Shown piece by piece: positions 1 to 10,611 of a stretch of DNA of 64,000 nucleotides; position 1 is the first letter of the stretch, and each line of letters opens with the position of its first letter. Source of the DNA: Euryodendron excelsum (taxonomy: Eukaryota; Streptophyta; Magnoliopsida; Ericales; Pentaphylacaceae). The translations under genes and the position numbers were made by a program. The notes beneath the pieces were generated by a model, which saw nothing but the letters and a program-made list of their open reading frames with translations, was not told the origin of the DNA and did no database searches. The stretch spans positions 31,537,501-31,601,500 of the forward strand of contig CM065387.1 of assembly GCA_033060915.1 (NCBI GenBank), given 5' to 3'.

Positions 1-374
1 GAGGACTTCACTGAAATATAAGGAAACTGGGGCAAGAGGTCAGAGGAAAGGACCGCACGACAGAGCCTAAGTTGAGAAGAGACAATCATGATGTAGCCAT
101 CAGGAAAAGTAGGTCCCACAATGTTAGCTGAACCAGCCCAAAGACCTAGGAGGAAGCCATACTCATAAGGAGTAGGGGTAAGCTCACATTCCCCAAAACG
201 GAAGAGAGGCAAGTCAGACTGCCACAAAAGAATCACTACCTCTATGAATCCGGGGATAAGTGGCACTAATAGAAGAGAAGCCACACAACCAAATGATCGA
301 CGAAAGATGTCCTGCTCATCTAGAGGATACCTATCATACCAAGCTCTCAGTTGACCCAAAATCGCGCCTGCCAT
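1..374 (-). CDS. Antisense ORF of T element, PMD/DUF7745-like, partial
   Basis: An open minus-strand frame starts with ATG at 374-372 and runs about 124 codons off the left edge without a stop. It encodes a hydrophobic, tryptophan-containing protein with the motif FRFGECELTPTPYEYGFLLGL-like block around residues 68-88, which resembles the core of plant mobile domain and DUF7745-type proteins found in plant retroelements. The start is chosen because a 3' splice site (CTTCAG) lies one base before the ATG, exactly as in the copy at 58395. The ORF is antisense to the T element whose LTR follows at 1743. No disabling mutation is visible in this part. Family assignment rests on remembered motif shape only; a DNA-binding or nuclear role is inference. 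Confidence 0.5.
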   Translation of the reverse strand, partial: MAGAILGQLRAWYDRYPLDEQDIFRRSFGCVASLLLVPLIPGFIEVVILLWQSDLPLFRFGECELTPTPYEYGFLLGLWAGSANIVGPTFPDGYIMIVSSQLRLCRAVLSSDLLPQFPYISVKS

Positions 375-375
375 C

Positions 376-1321
376 CTGAAGATCAAAGTAAGAATATGGA
401 CATAGGGTAAGTAAAACTCTTGAGAAGTAAGAAAAAGAATAAAGAGAAACAATAAAAAATAAACAAATAATAAAAACAATAAAAAGATTTCAAATGATAA
501 GGCAAAATGAATTTCATACACATTTTGATTTTAAAACCCCGCTTCCACATCAAAAAGAATTTCCAACACATTTTGATTTTTCAACTTCGAGTCAAAATGA
601 GTTTTCTAAAATCTCAAGGGTTTTCTGTCTTTTTCTTTCAAAATGATTTCATTCTAAAACTTCTCTAACTCATTCCCTAATTTTGAAAAAGTTTCGACAG
701 AGTTTCGTTTAAAAATGGTCCTTACCACACTCACAACATCAACACAAAACACAAACTGCGCACTTCACAACATCATAATCACATAGCACCAACACCCGCA
801 CACACTTTTCAAATTTTTAAATTTTTCAAAAGACTTGTTTTATTTTTCAACAAATCAATGGTTTTCAAAGATATCCCAAAATTTCTCAAAATCATTTCAA
901 ATGTTTTCTAAAATATTCCTACATTTTTTCTAAACACTAAACTCGAACAATTTCTCAATTTTCTTTATTTTTCCTATTTTTCTAAGTATTTTTCTATTTT
1001 TCAAAAAAAAATTCAAAAATTCAAAAAGTTTTCAAAAATCACGAAACTTCATATGCCTGTTAAACACATTTTTCTAAGACACACGGTATAAAAATCTATC
1101 CAAAACACTCAATACCCAAAGCTGTAGGGAGAAACCCCCAATTTTTGCAGAAACCCCCTTTACATCAACATGTAAAATCATTCAAATTTAATTAAACAAG
1201 CACCAAAATACAAAATAACTTCACCACAGTGTTCAAAACATATTAAAACATCAATTTCCACTGTTCACATGCCAAAAATGGAATTATGCACATCAAAATC
1301 ACCATAAAATCCAAAACTCAC
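376..1321 (-). other. Putative 5'-UTR intron of the antisense gene
   Basis: On the minus strand the sequence runs from a strong donor (AAGAG then GTGAGT, GT at 1321-1320) to an acceptor CTTCAG ending at 376, directly before the ATG. It is A/T-rich, about 946 bp, and collinear with the plus-strand segment 57499-58393. That includes shared blocks around the T-rich stretch and the sequence facing 1010-1080. Plant introns are typically U-rich, which fits. No RNA evidence is available. Confidence 0.55.
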
Positions 1322-1707
1322 CTCTTGGAGTTCTCCGGCGAAATCTTCCCTTCCGGTGACTTTTTCGGCAACGGTGTCTATTTCTGGCAATCCCTCGTGG
1401 TCCCTCTAAAGCACTCTTTCAATGTCCAAGTTGGTTTCCTCGCAATACCTCTCGGTTTTTCAAAAATTCCTCAACTCCCGCAGCATCGTCGAACCAGCAA
1501 GTTGCTAGTTTTGATCCCAGGCCTGGCGCCACTACCAATGGCGCTAAGCCAACTCCGGGTAGTTTTGCCATTTTTCCTGCCAAAACTCGATTTTAAAGGC
1601 CTTTTGGGCAAAATATCCATTTCCAAACTCCCGTCATCGAAAATTTCCAAAGACCGTCCCTCCGACCGCCTCATAGTTATCACGGGACTCCTACTTTATT
1701 TTTTCTA
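1322..1707 (-). other. Upstream exon/leader region of the antisense gene
   Basis: This GC-richer stretch lies between the putative donor and the conserved pre-LTR hairpin. It matches the region 57084-57498 read on the other strand, including the block GCCGGAGAACT just before the donor. It contains a diverged copy of the family's TGGCGCCACT palindrome at 1524-1546. Plus-strand short frames here look spurious. Confidence 0.45.
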
Positions 1708-1741
1708 TCTTCGACAGGCGAAGACAGAAAAAGAAGGGCAG
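1708..1741 (+). promoter_or_regulatory. Pre-LTR hairpin and polypurine tract (T element)
   Basis: TCTTCG (1708-1713), spacer ACAGG and CGAAGA (1719-1724) form an inverted repeat, followed by the purine run AGAAAAAGAAGGGCAG up to the LTR start. In LTR retrotransposons the polypurine tract primes plus-strand DNA synthesis directly upstream of the 3' LTR. The same arrangement occurs at 45425-45460 and, reversed, at 57046-57083. Confidence 0.7.
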
Positions 1742-2324
1742 TTGTAAGCACTCCATTTTTGCCTGCTCGATAGTCTCCAGTCCGTCTAGACTTGTATTCA
1801 AGTCAATATGGACATGTTCCAATCTAAATCAATTTTCCAATTCTAAATCCTGTCAATCAATCGCTTTGCGGGCACATTGGGCCCAAATAAAGGCAAAATG
1901 ACCAAAAATGGCCCAAAATGCCCTTGGGGCATTGTTCGGTCCAATTCCAGTGGGTACGTCTTCTCGAAGACGGTAAGTCCCCTTTTCAAATCCAATTCCA
2001 GTCCAATTCCAATTCCAATTCCAAATCCACTCCGGCACACCTTTTGATAAGTCCAATTCCAATTCCAATTCCTCAAGGTGATAAGTCGATCTTATTTGGC
2101 ATGTTTCTGAGATAGCTCCTCAGAATGGTAAGTCCCTTCAAACTCGTCGACCAGGACGAGACCCCAAGTCCCCGAGATGGTAGAACGGTCCACCTTTGGG
2201 GCCTGTTAGCCCGCCAATGTAGAAATGTCTGTTTCAAAATGCCTTCCAAGAAGTTGATTCCTCAAGTGCTAAGTCTACCTAGCAGCTTCCAGAGATCAGG
2301 CAGTCTATGGAATGATCGTGACCT

Positions 2325-2460
2325 GTTAGAGTAACAGAAGTACTCATAAATATCGCAACAGTTAGAGTTACGGAAACACTCGTAAATAGGTCGATATCGG
2401 GAATTTCCAACAAACCCCGATATCACGGGATCGCCATCAGAGTGACGAAAACACTTAAAA
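2325..2460 (+). repeat. U3 hairpin motifs GAGTNNCGGAAACACTC type
   Basis: Two to three degenerate copies of a short inverted repeat with GAGT..ACTC arms lie about 55 bp apart. The same motif is present in LTRs B (about 8385-8445), C (about 16020-16090) and the fragment at 34553, and is greatly amplified in LTR J. Confidence 0.6.
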
Positions 2461-2622
2461 CCTAGGTCAATGCCCCTAGGGCCATTTTCGGCACGTTTCT
2501 TGAGAAAATACCTAAGTCCTCAGAACGGTAAGTCCACCCTTCTAAGATTGTCTTAAAGTCAATCCGGCATGAATAGGTGCCTTCTAGTCAGTTTAAGGCA
2601 ATTTCGAGACATTCCGGTAAAG

Positions 2623-2953
2623 ATGACCATTTTGCCCCTAGGCATCCGAGCACCCCGGGAATCACACCGGCTCTGGGTATCAAACCAATAGTCTCTCAAG
2701 AATGCTTCTTATAGTATTCTTGACCATCCATTGTCTTTCCAGATCATTCCGAGTTAGTTCCGGCAAATCTGGTGTAAAATGACTGTTTTGCCCCTAGTAG
2801 GCCGGTCGCCTCTTCCAACCACACCGGCTCTTGGTATCAAACCGGTAACCTCTTAGAGCATTTTAAGTAATGTTTCCAAATCTTGAGTTTTCTTTCGGGA
2901 TATTCTGAGTCCATTCCGACAGCTTTTTGTCTCGATTGACTGTTTTGCCCCTA
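2623..2953 (+). repeat. Three tandem ~156-bp U3 repeats
   Basis: The phrase ATGACCGTTTTGCCCCT (with variants) begins at 2623, 2779 and about 2937. Each copy continues into a related block with CACCGGCTCTGGGTATCAAA. Spacing is 156 and 158 bp. LTR J has four copies. Confidence 0.75.
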
Positions 2954-3202
2954 ATGGCCCGATCAACCCCTTCAACACGTCCTGTCATTATTCTTTAGGT
3001 TTACTACCCCCAAGACATTGTTCTAAGCTTTCCTATCCCTTTTCGGCTTTTCGGGACATTCCCGGCCCCTTCAAATCATTCTCGGACCTTCTGGAGTTAC
3101 TCCAAGTAAAGCCACGCTAAAAATTGCATTATAGTCATTAGTATAGGCGCCCAAATCCTCTAAAGATACGTTGCTTGCCAACCTTAAACATTTCCTAATT
3201 GG

Positions 3203-3260
3203 CTGGCGCCACTCCTAGTCACTACAATAAGCGCCAGGTCATTCCTCTGTCTACAAATAC
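3203..3260 (+). promoter_or_regulatory. LTR A core promoter: palindrome remnant and TATA-like box
   Basis: TGGCGCCACT at 3203 is followed by a decayed second arm and GCGCCAGG. The TATA position carries TACAAATAC (3252-3260), where sister LTRs have TATAAATAC. By position this is the U3/R promoter. Confidence 0.55.
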
Positions 3261-3839
3261 AGAGTCTGTTCCAGCGCGAAAGAGGTCCACAAACTTAGTC
3301 TAAAAACTCTTCTCTTCGATATACAGAGCTCGTAGCCTCCCCAAACCTTAGTATACATACACTCCTATACACTTACATACACTCCTATACACTCCTATAT
3401 TAGCTTCCAAAGTCTCCATTGAAGACTTGAAGTGCTGCAATTCCGAAGCTCCCGAAAATCAAAGCAAGCTCTTGAAGACCGATGCAAAGCTAGGTGAAGA
3501 TTGAAGTGAAGAAAGCAAATGAGCAAGAAAATAATAGAAGACACAAGGTAGGCTTTCTTTTTACGTTTACGCAAATCCCCCCTCACTCTTCTCTCTCCTA
3601 AGCTACTTGGGTTTTCTTCTATTTTGATCCCCCATCTTCTTCTCCCCTTTCTTGCATGCTTGAAACAAGGGACTTCCCGCTTCATGTGTAGGATTAGGCT
3701 ATTGAAAGTCATCGTGTCGAGGGCTTTCTCTTAGTCTAACCGGAGACCACGTGGGTTCGGCTCCCTTAATTATGTGGTAAAGTCTTAACCTTATATGTTC
3801 ACGACCCCAATTTGCATTGTGCATATTATGATCTTGCAT

Positions 3840-5540
3840 TTCCCCAAAATTTGTTTTTAAACTTGTTTTCAAAAACTTGCATCAAAATTATTTTCAAAAC
3901 TTGCGTTAAAGTTTTCTTCTTCAAAATTTATTTTTAAAATCACAATCTTAAGGTGATTCTAACTTTTTCATGGTTAGGGTTGCTTTAGGAAAGTGTTACA
4001 TTTAAAGTGACTATTATGGTCTATATTTTTAAATCCTTGTTGTTTTCAAAATCACAATCCTAGAATGGTTCTAATCTTCTTATGGTTAGAATTGTTTTAG
4101 GAAAGTGAGATATTTTTAGAGGTTTGCGAAAATTCATCTCTTTCCAAATTGTTTTTTAAACTTACTTTCCAAGACCTCTTTTTAAATCCTCTCCTAAATC
4201 ACTTTTTACATCTATTTTCTAAAATCTATTCTCCAATATACTTTCTAGAAACATTCCCTAAATTTCCTTCCTAACAACTTTTTCCAAAAATCTGTTTCCT
4301 AAAAACTCTTTCCAAAAAACTCCTTTCCAAAAACTCGCTTTTCAAAATTCATTTTCCAAAAACTCCTTTTTAAAATCTCCTTCCTAACAACTCTTTCCAA
4401 AAATTTATTTCCTAGAAACTCTTTTCAAATCCCTTTCTCAAATCTCCTTTCTAGGATTTCCTTCCCAGAAATCTTCCTTTTCAAAAACTCACTTTCTAAA
4501 AACTCTTTTCTTAGAGCCCAAGTCAAGCCCTAGAGCCACGATTAGGAACCCCTAATTTTCTTTCCTAAAACATGATTTTTAATCTTGCTTTAAAACCTAG
4601 GTTTCCAAAACCTCATTTTTTACATTTAAATCATGAGTTTTCAAAACCTATTTTCTACATCAAAACTATAGTCTTCCAAATCTAGGAATTTTAAAACTTC
4701 ACCTTCAAAATCTATGCCAAATCCAATCTTCCCTTTAGGAAACCAAATCCAATCTCCCCATTTAGGAAGCTAGATCCAATTCTCCGTTTTTGGAAACAAA
4801 ATCAAATCATCTCTTTTTAGAAATGAAACCCAATCTCTTGCCTTACGAAATAGGAATCCCAATCTTTCCTAATCCAAACATTTCCTAATCCCAATCCTTC
4901 CTAATCCAATCTTTCCTAATCTCATACCTTCCTAAACCTTAAGTTTCCAAAACTTAATCTTTCATATCTTTCCTTAACTTTAAGCTTCTTAATCTTTCCT
5001 AATTCCAACCTTTCTTAATTCCGTACCTTTTCAAATTTCGTCTTCCCAAATCTAAATCTTTAAATATTTCTTAAACTCAAACCTTTCTTAATTTCAAGTA
5101 TTTCTAAAACTTAACTTCGAATCTTTCTAAAATTCTAAACTTTTCAATTTTAAAACTTTTCTATTTCAAAATATTCCAATTTCAAAACTTTCTAATTTTA
5201 GTTTTTCTCTAATTTAAAACTTTCCTAAATCGAAACTTTCCTAAAACGGAACTTTCCTAATTCGAACCTCTCCTAAATCCAACTTCCCTAATCTTTCATG
5301 TCTAATGTTCCAGTCAAATCTTTCTTAAACCTCAAGTTTTTCTTAAATCTCATCTTTCCTAAGTCTAGGTTTTCCAAAACTCTATCTTTCCAAATCTGGT
5401 CCAAGTTCTCTTCCAAGGGTCAAATTCTTTTTCAAGTTCAATTCTAGGTCTAAGTTCAATCCTGATTTCCTAATCTTCCAATTTGAATTCCAACTCGATT
5501 TCTCTTTCCAATCAAAATCTTCTATTTTCAATTGGACTCT
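3840..5540 (+). repeat. G-poor degenerate short-repeat domain (R/U5)
   Basis: About 1.7 kb built from loosely repeated phrases such as TTTCCTAATC and AAACTTTCCTAA, with very few G on the plus strand and no useful ORF. Equivalent domains: 9195-10080 (B), 20430-21300 (C), 36930-38600 (G), 47210-48860 (H), 52430-54480 reversed (I), 63225-64000 (J). Confidence 0.75.
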
Positions 5541-5545
5541 TGTTT

Positions 5546-5612
5546 GAACTATGGCTGACCTGATTCTTCAAAAGGGATACGTAGGCAACCCTCACGGGTG
5601 CGGTTATAACTC
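5546..5612 (+). other. Conserved CTACG/CGTAG hairpin motif
   Basis: GAACTATGGCTGACCTGATT, a short loop, then GGATACGTAGGCAACC and GGGTGCGG. The ends of the block can pair (CTACG with CGTAG in the intact copies). Found in every full T LTR and three times in the unrelated LTR D. Confidence 0.65.
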
Positions 5613-6370
5613 TTTTCAAATCTCTAATTCCATAACTTTCTTCAAACCTCCAATTCTACAATCTTCTTCAAGTTTCTAATCCCATAATCTCTTTCAAGTT
5701 TCTAATTCTAAAATCCATTTTCAAATCTCTATTTTTCAATTTCTAAAAACTCTTCTTTCAAAATTCAACTCTTCTTTCAATTTTTTTTTTTTTTCAAATC
5801 AAATCAAGTTCTTTTCAAACTCTCTTTTCTTGCACTTGCATATTATGCATCATTCTTTTAAACATTCTTTTCTAAAGTGGATAGTTTTGGACATATATTA
5901 ATTGAAGACTTCAATAGGTGAATCTAGGGTGAATAGACATGTAGGTACCGCAAGGGCGGGGTAGAATGATGGCTTAGTGCGTCTTCCCTATACGTAACCA
6001 ATCTCCGAACCTAGAACACTGTTTCCGAAAGACTAAATGGAGTTATTTTCAAAAAGGGCTTAAATATTTTCTAAAGGTTGCCAAACAACCTATTTTCTTA
6101 AAAACCCTCTTTTAAGGAAGTATTTTCAAAATCGTTTTCAAAAACCTTAAGTGTATTCTTCAGATTATGCTTAGTTTTAGGTGACCTAACTCACCTTAAT
6201 CAAGTTAGGTGGCGACTCTAAATGTTTTCTAAAAGCCCTTTATTCAAATCAATTTTCAATTCAAACCTAGTCGCACTCATTCTTCTAGGAGGATGAGTTC
6301 TAACAAGAGAGTACAGTATTTTTCCCACTTGTCTGTGTATTCCTCGACTGCAAAAAATCTGGGCGTGATA

Positions 6371-7823
6371 GTGCAAAATAGAATTGTCATAAATGAACTA
6401 TTTTATGCAAAACTCTCTCTGTTTCTCTCTCAAAATAGGGAATAGGGGAATGAGGCAGAATAGAAAAAGGACCTGAAGTCACCTGCAGCCATCCAACAAG
6501 CGTTGTCCCGAGCATCTCCAGCACTGGCATTGCTGAAACTACCTTCAAGAGTTTCGCCAGAAGCCTCCCAACTAGAAGCTCCACAGTGAGCTCCCTACTC
6601 AAAAGCTCTAACATGGGCAACCTCAGCATCAGCCTTAGCTCAAGCCTCCTTCTCAGCTGTCCTAGCACAAGCATCACTAGAATCAGCCCTAGTATGGGCA
6701 GCCTCAGCATCTGTAGCCTCGCCAGGGGTAGTTTCACCAATAGTTACACCAGGGGCAATATTTGAAACAGCGTCATCTAGGGCATCCTTTCCAATAGTCT
6801 AAGCACGGTCTCTCTCCTCATCAGCAACTCTAGTAGGAGCATTTGGTCCTATAAGTCCACAAACCACCTCTCCGCTATCTAAGCCAACTTTACTAGTCCC
6901 CATGCCACTGGCAATACCACTCGAGACACCTCCCAAGTGGGCTTGCATCAACAGTAGCGCCACCCTCAACTCCCTCTGCATCAGTGGTCTTAGCCATCTT
7001 GGGAGCTCTCCCTCAGATTATGACTCCAGTACCTCATTAAGCATGCCCACTGCACCCCCGACGGCTTTAGGCACAGTAGGAGCCTTGCCCCAAGACTTGA
7101 TCCTAGGCCTCTTGTGAGACTCATCTCCATCACTGGTGTTGCTCCCTCTATCGAGACCACCACCTCTAGTTCCAAAACCAGCTACCTTTGACATTCTACC
7201 TCCAGGATAGCAGGTAAGTCTCTAAACTAGCATTTCAATATCTAACATATCAAAAACAAACACAAATACCATAATAGATGAACAAATAAAGGCAAAAACA
7301 AGCAAAAATAGGCAAAAATGCACTAAAAACTCACAAACTACAAATCACCGCTCTAATAGGAGCCTTGTGCTCACTCACAGGTTGAAAACCTAGGGTCTCT
7401 AGTCAAAACAACACAAAAATATGCACAAAAGGCCAAAATTTTATACTGTCATCTTATGCGGCTTTAAAGTCCATAAGATAGTCTAAAGGATCCTAACCAG
7501 CACTCACAAAAATTCTAACAGAGCCTAGGCATGCACAGGAATAAGCACCAACAAATAGAATTACTACAAAAATAAAGAACAAAATAGGAAAAGACAAAAT
7601 GCAAAACATGCGTTTTAATACTTCAAAGGTACAAAAAGGGCACAAAAAAGCACATGTGAGGCTTAGTGAGACTAGATTAAACTTAAATACGGTCTAGAGG
7701 AGGTCCTGGTTCAAAATCAAGTGTTTTTGAGAAACTAACCTGGACAGCGTCCAAACCAAGGATCCCAGGTAGACCCTCTTCGAAATCAAAACAAAAAATA
7801 CTAGCGTGTTTCCCATAACGCGT
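6371..7823 (+). mobile_element. 3' internal remnant of a second T element
   Basis: The stretch between LTR A and LTR B lacks gag, pol and a primer-binding site. Positions 6397-6560 match 44270-44430, the 3' internal region of the complete T element. The minus strand carries a decayed antisense gene (6450-7194). The part from 7200 to 7823 is A-rich and holds nothing I recognise beyond probable leader/intron sequence of that gene. Confidence 0.6.
6450..7194 (-). pseudogene. Broken antisense gene copy of T element
   Basis: An ATG at 7194-7192 opens a 58-codon frame rich in Gly, Asp, Ser and Arg (starting MSKVAGFGTRGGG, with a basic KRPRIK stretch), ended by TAA. Further downstream on the same strand, an Ala/Glu-rich frame (ATDAEAAHTRADSSDA type, about 6600-6730), interrupted by stops, looks like a coiled-coil tail. 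Disordered N-terminus and coiled-coil tail match the layout of the PMD gene at 58395-60245, but the folded PMD core is missing here, so an internal deletion is likely. The segment upstream of the ATG resembles the acceptor region of the other copies, though the splice site is less clear. Confidence 0.45.
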
Positions 7824-10611
7824 TGTAAGCACCCCATTTTTGCCCGCTCTGCAATCTCCGGTCTGTCCGGACTCATATTCAAATTGACACATACACATTC
7901 AAGTCCAAATTAATTTTTCAGACTCAATTCAATCAATCAATCACTTCGAGGGCCCGTCGGGCTGAACATAGGCAAAATGAGCAAAATGCCCTTGTGGCAT
8001 TGCTCAGTCCTATTCCAATTGGCAAGTCTTCCTAGAGACGGTAAGTTCCCATTTCAATTGCAAATCCAATTTCAAATTTAATTCCAATCCAAATCAAATC
8101 TAGCACGCCTTTCTAGAAAGTTGATCCCTCAAGCGATAAGTCCATCCAGTTTGGCACGTTTTCTGAGAAAACTCTTTGGAACGATAAGTCCCTTCAAACC
8201 CATTGACCGAGAAGGAACCCAAATCCCCGAGATGGTAAAACGGTCCATCTTTGGCGCCTGCTAGCCCGCTAATGAAGAATGTCCATTATTCTACATGTCT
8301 TTCGAGAAAATTAATTCCTTAGACTATAAGTCCACTTAACAACTTCCTGATATCAGGCAGTCTCTAGAATGAACGCACACCTTCAGAGTGGCAAAAACAC
8401 TTACAAACATTGCAACCATCAGAGTGGCAGAAACACTCGCAAATAGGTCGATATCGAGAATTGTTGACAAAACCCCTATGTCACGGGACTGAACTCGCCT
8501 CTTGGTCGTGACACGTATACTAAAGGATGAGATACCTTTGGAAACCATCTCATCAAAAATTTTTAGATTGGCAAAAACACTCAAACTCAGGTCAACATTA
8601 GTGCTTGCTAGCCCACTCTGGTGAAAAATAACCAAATTGCCCCTTAGGCCTTTTCTGGGGTGCTTCTCGAAAAAGTATCTAAGTTCTCAAAGCAGTAACT
8701 CCACCCTTCCAAGATCATCGCAAAGATGATCCAGCATGTTCAAAAGCCTTCCAGTGGGTTTCGGACTAATTTCGGGACCATCCAGTCAAAATAATTATTT
8801 TGCCGCTAGGTAGCCAAGGGCCTCTGGGAACCACAACGGCTTTAGGTATCAAAATGGTTACCTCCCGAGGATGCTTCTAATAGTATTCTCAATCTTCTAG
8901 CACCTTTTCGGAATTTTCTGAGTCTATTCCAGCAAACCCGGTATAAAATGACCGTTTTGCCCCTAGTGGGTCGGTTGCCTTTTCCAACCATACCGGCTCT
9001 GGGTATCAAACTAGAAATCCCTCATAACATTCTAAATAGTGTTTCTAACCTTCAAGTCCTCTCTTGAGACATTCCAAGTCCATTATGGTGGTTTTCCAGT
9101 CCAGTTGACCGTTTTGCCCCTAATGGATTAACCGACCACTTCAACAATCCCGACATTGTTTTTCAAGTCCGTTACCCCTGGGACATTAAAAAATTTCCTA
9201 ATTTGAAAACTTTCCTAAAATGAAAATTTTCTAAATTCAAAGATTTTTAAAATCTAATGTTTCCTAAACCTAATTTTCTAAGTTCATTCAAATCAAAAAA
9301 TCAAGTCAAATCTTTCTAAATCAAATCAAATCTCTTTCCAAATCTTCCTTAAATCTAACTTTCCTAATTCAAACTTTTCCTAATTTGAACCTTTCTTAAA
9401 TCCAGTTTTCTAAAATCAAAACTTTCTAAAGTCAAAATTTTCAAGTCTAGATCAAACCTTTCTTATTCAAGTTCATGTTCCAATCTTAGGTTACCTAAAC
9501 CCTAGGATACCTAAACCTAGTTCACCCCTAAACCTAAAGTTAGGAAGCTTCAACTCTTTTCTAAAACTCCTTTCTAAGCCAAGATGGGTTTCCAACTTCA
9601 ATTTAAGTCCAAAGTCTTTTCAAAACTCAACTCTTTCTTTTTTAAATCAAGTCCAAGTTCTTCTTCCAAGTTCCATCTTTTCAAGTCAAAGTCAATTCTA
9701 AATCCAAATTTCAATTTCAAATCTTCTATTCCAAGTTCAAATCAAACCCTTTTTCAAATCAAACCATCTCAAATTAGACTTTTCAAAAACCTCAAAGTGT
9801 CTATTTTCAATCGGACTCTTATTCGAACTACGATGACCTGATTTCCAAAAAGGGATACGTATGCAACCTTTATGGGTGCGGTCACAACCTTTTTCAAACT
9901 TTCAATTCCATAATCTCTTTTAAGTTTCTAATTGTAAAATCTATTTTCAAATTTCGAATTCCAATTTCCAAAACCTTCTTTACAAATTTCAAATAAACTC
10001 TTTTCAAAATCTATTTCCAAAATCAAATCTTCTTGTTAAATCTATTTTTAAAATCAAACCTTTTTCTCGCATTTGCATGTTATGCATCATATCAAATTTT
10101 TTCTAAAGTTCTTTTCAAAGTGGATAGTATTGGATATTTATTAATCAAAGACTCTAAATGAGTGAACCTAGGGTGAATAGATATGTAGGTACTGAAAGGG
10201 CGGGGTAGGGTGATGGCTTAGTGCGTCTTCGCTACACGTGGCCAACCTTCAAACCTAGAATCACTGTTTTCAAAGACTTAAATGGAGTTATTTTCAAAAA
10301 GGGTTTAAATCTTTCCAAAGGTTGCCAAACAACCTATTTTCTTAAAAACCCTCTCTTGAGGAAGTTTTCAAAACCTTTTCAAAAACCCTAAGTGTAATAT
10401 TTGGATTGTGCTTAGTTTTAGGCGACCTAACTCACCTTAATCAAGTTAGGTGGCGACTCCAAATCTTTTTTGAAAAGCCCTTAATCAAATCAATTTCTAA
10501 TTGAAACCTAGTCGTACTCCTCCTTCTAGGAGGACGAGTTCTAACGAGAGAGTACCGTATTTTTTTCACTTGTGTATATTTTCCTCGAGTGTGAAGAATT
10601 GGGGTGCGACA
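7824..10611 (+). mobile_element. T-family LTR B, internally deleted
   Basis: Starts TGTAAGCACCCC and ends GGTGCGACA but is only 2.8 kb. After the third 156-bp-type repeat (about 9180) it jumps into the G-poor domain, so about 2.1 kb containing the palindrome, TATA box and leader is missing relative to LTR A. It keeps the hairpin motif at 9825-9888. It probably cannot start transcription. Confidence 0.8.

Larger units (their letters stand above)
1743..6370 (+). mobile_element. T-family LTR A (3' LTR)
   Basis: A 4.6-kb LTR starting TGTAAGCAC and ending GCGTGATA (family end GCGCGACA). It follows a polypurine tract, so it is the 3' LTR of an element whose left part lies outside the window. Order inside: hairpin motifs (2325-2460), three repeats of about 156 bp (2623-2953), palindrome and TATA-like box (3203-3260), leader with a splice-donor-like AAG/GTAGGC at 3548, a G-poor pyrimidine/A repeat domain (3840-5540), a conserved hairpin motif (5546-5612) and a terminal block with GGTGGCGACTC. 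There is no coding capacity. Gypsy superfamily, probably Tat/Ogre-like, is inferred from the PBS of the sister copy at 39471 and from the LTR size. Confidence 0.85.

Noticed and set aside
1286..1747. Plus-strand 153-codon open frame
   Set aside because: It lies opposite the antisense gene leader and crosses the polypurine tract into the LTR; no domain, no conserved start in the copy at 57046-57498.
1743..10611. LTRs A and B as the two ends of one element
   Set aside because: No primer-binding site follows A, the interior is a 3' end only, and flanks GCAGT and GTAAC do not match as target duplications.
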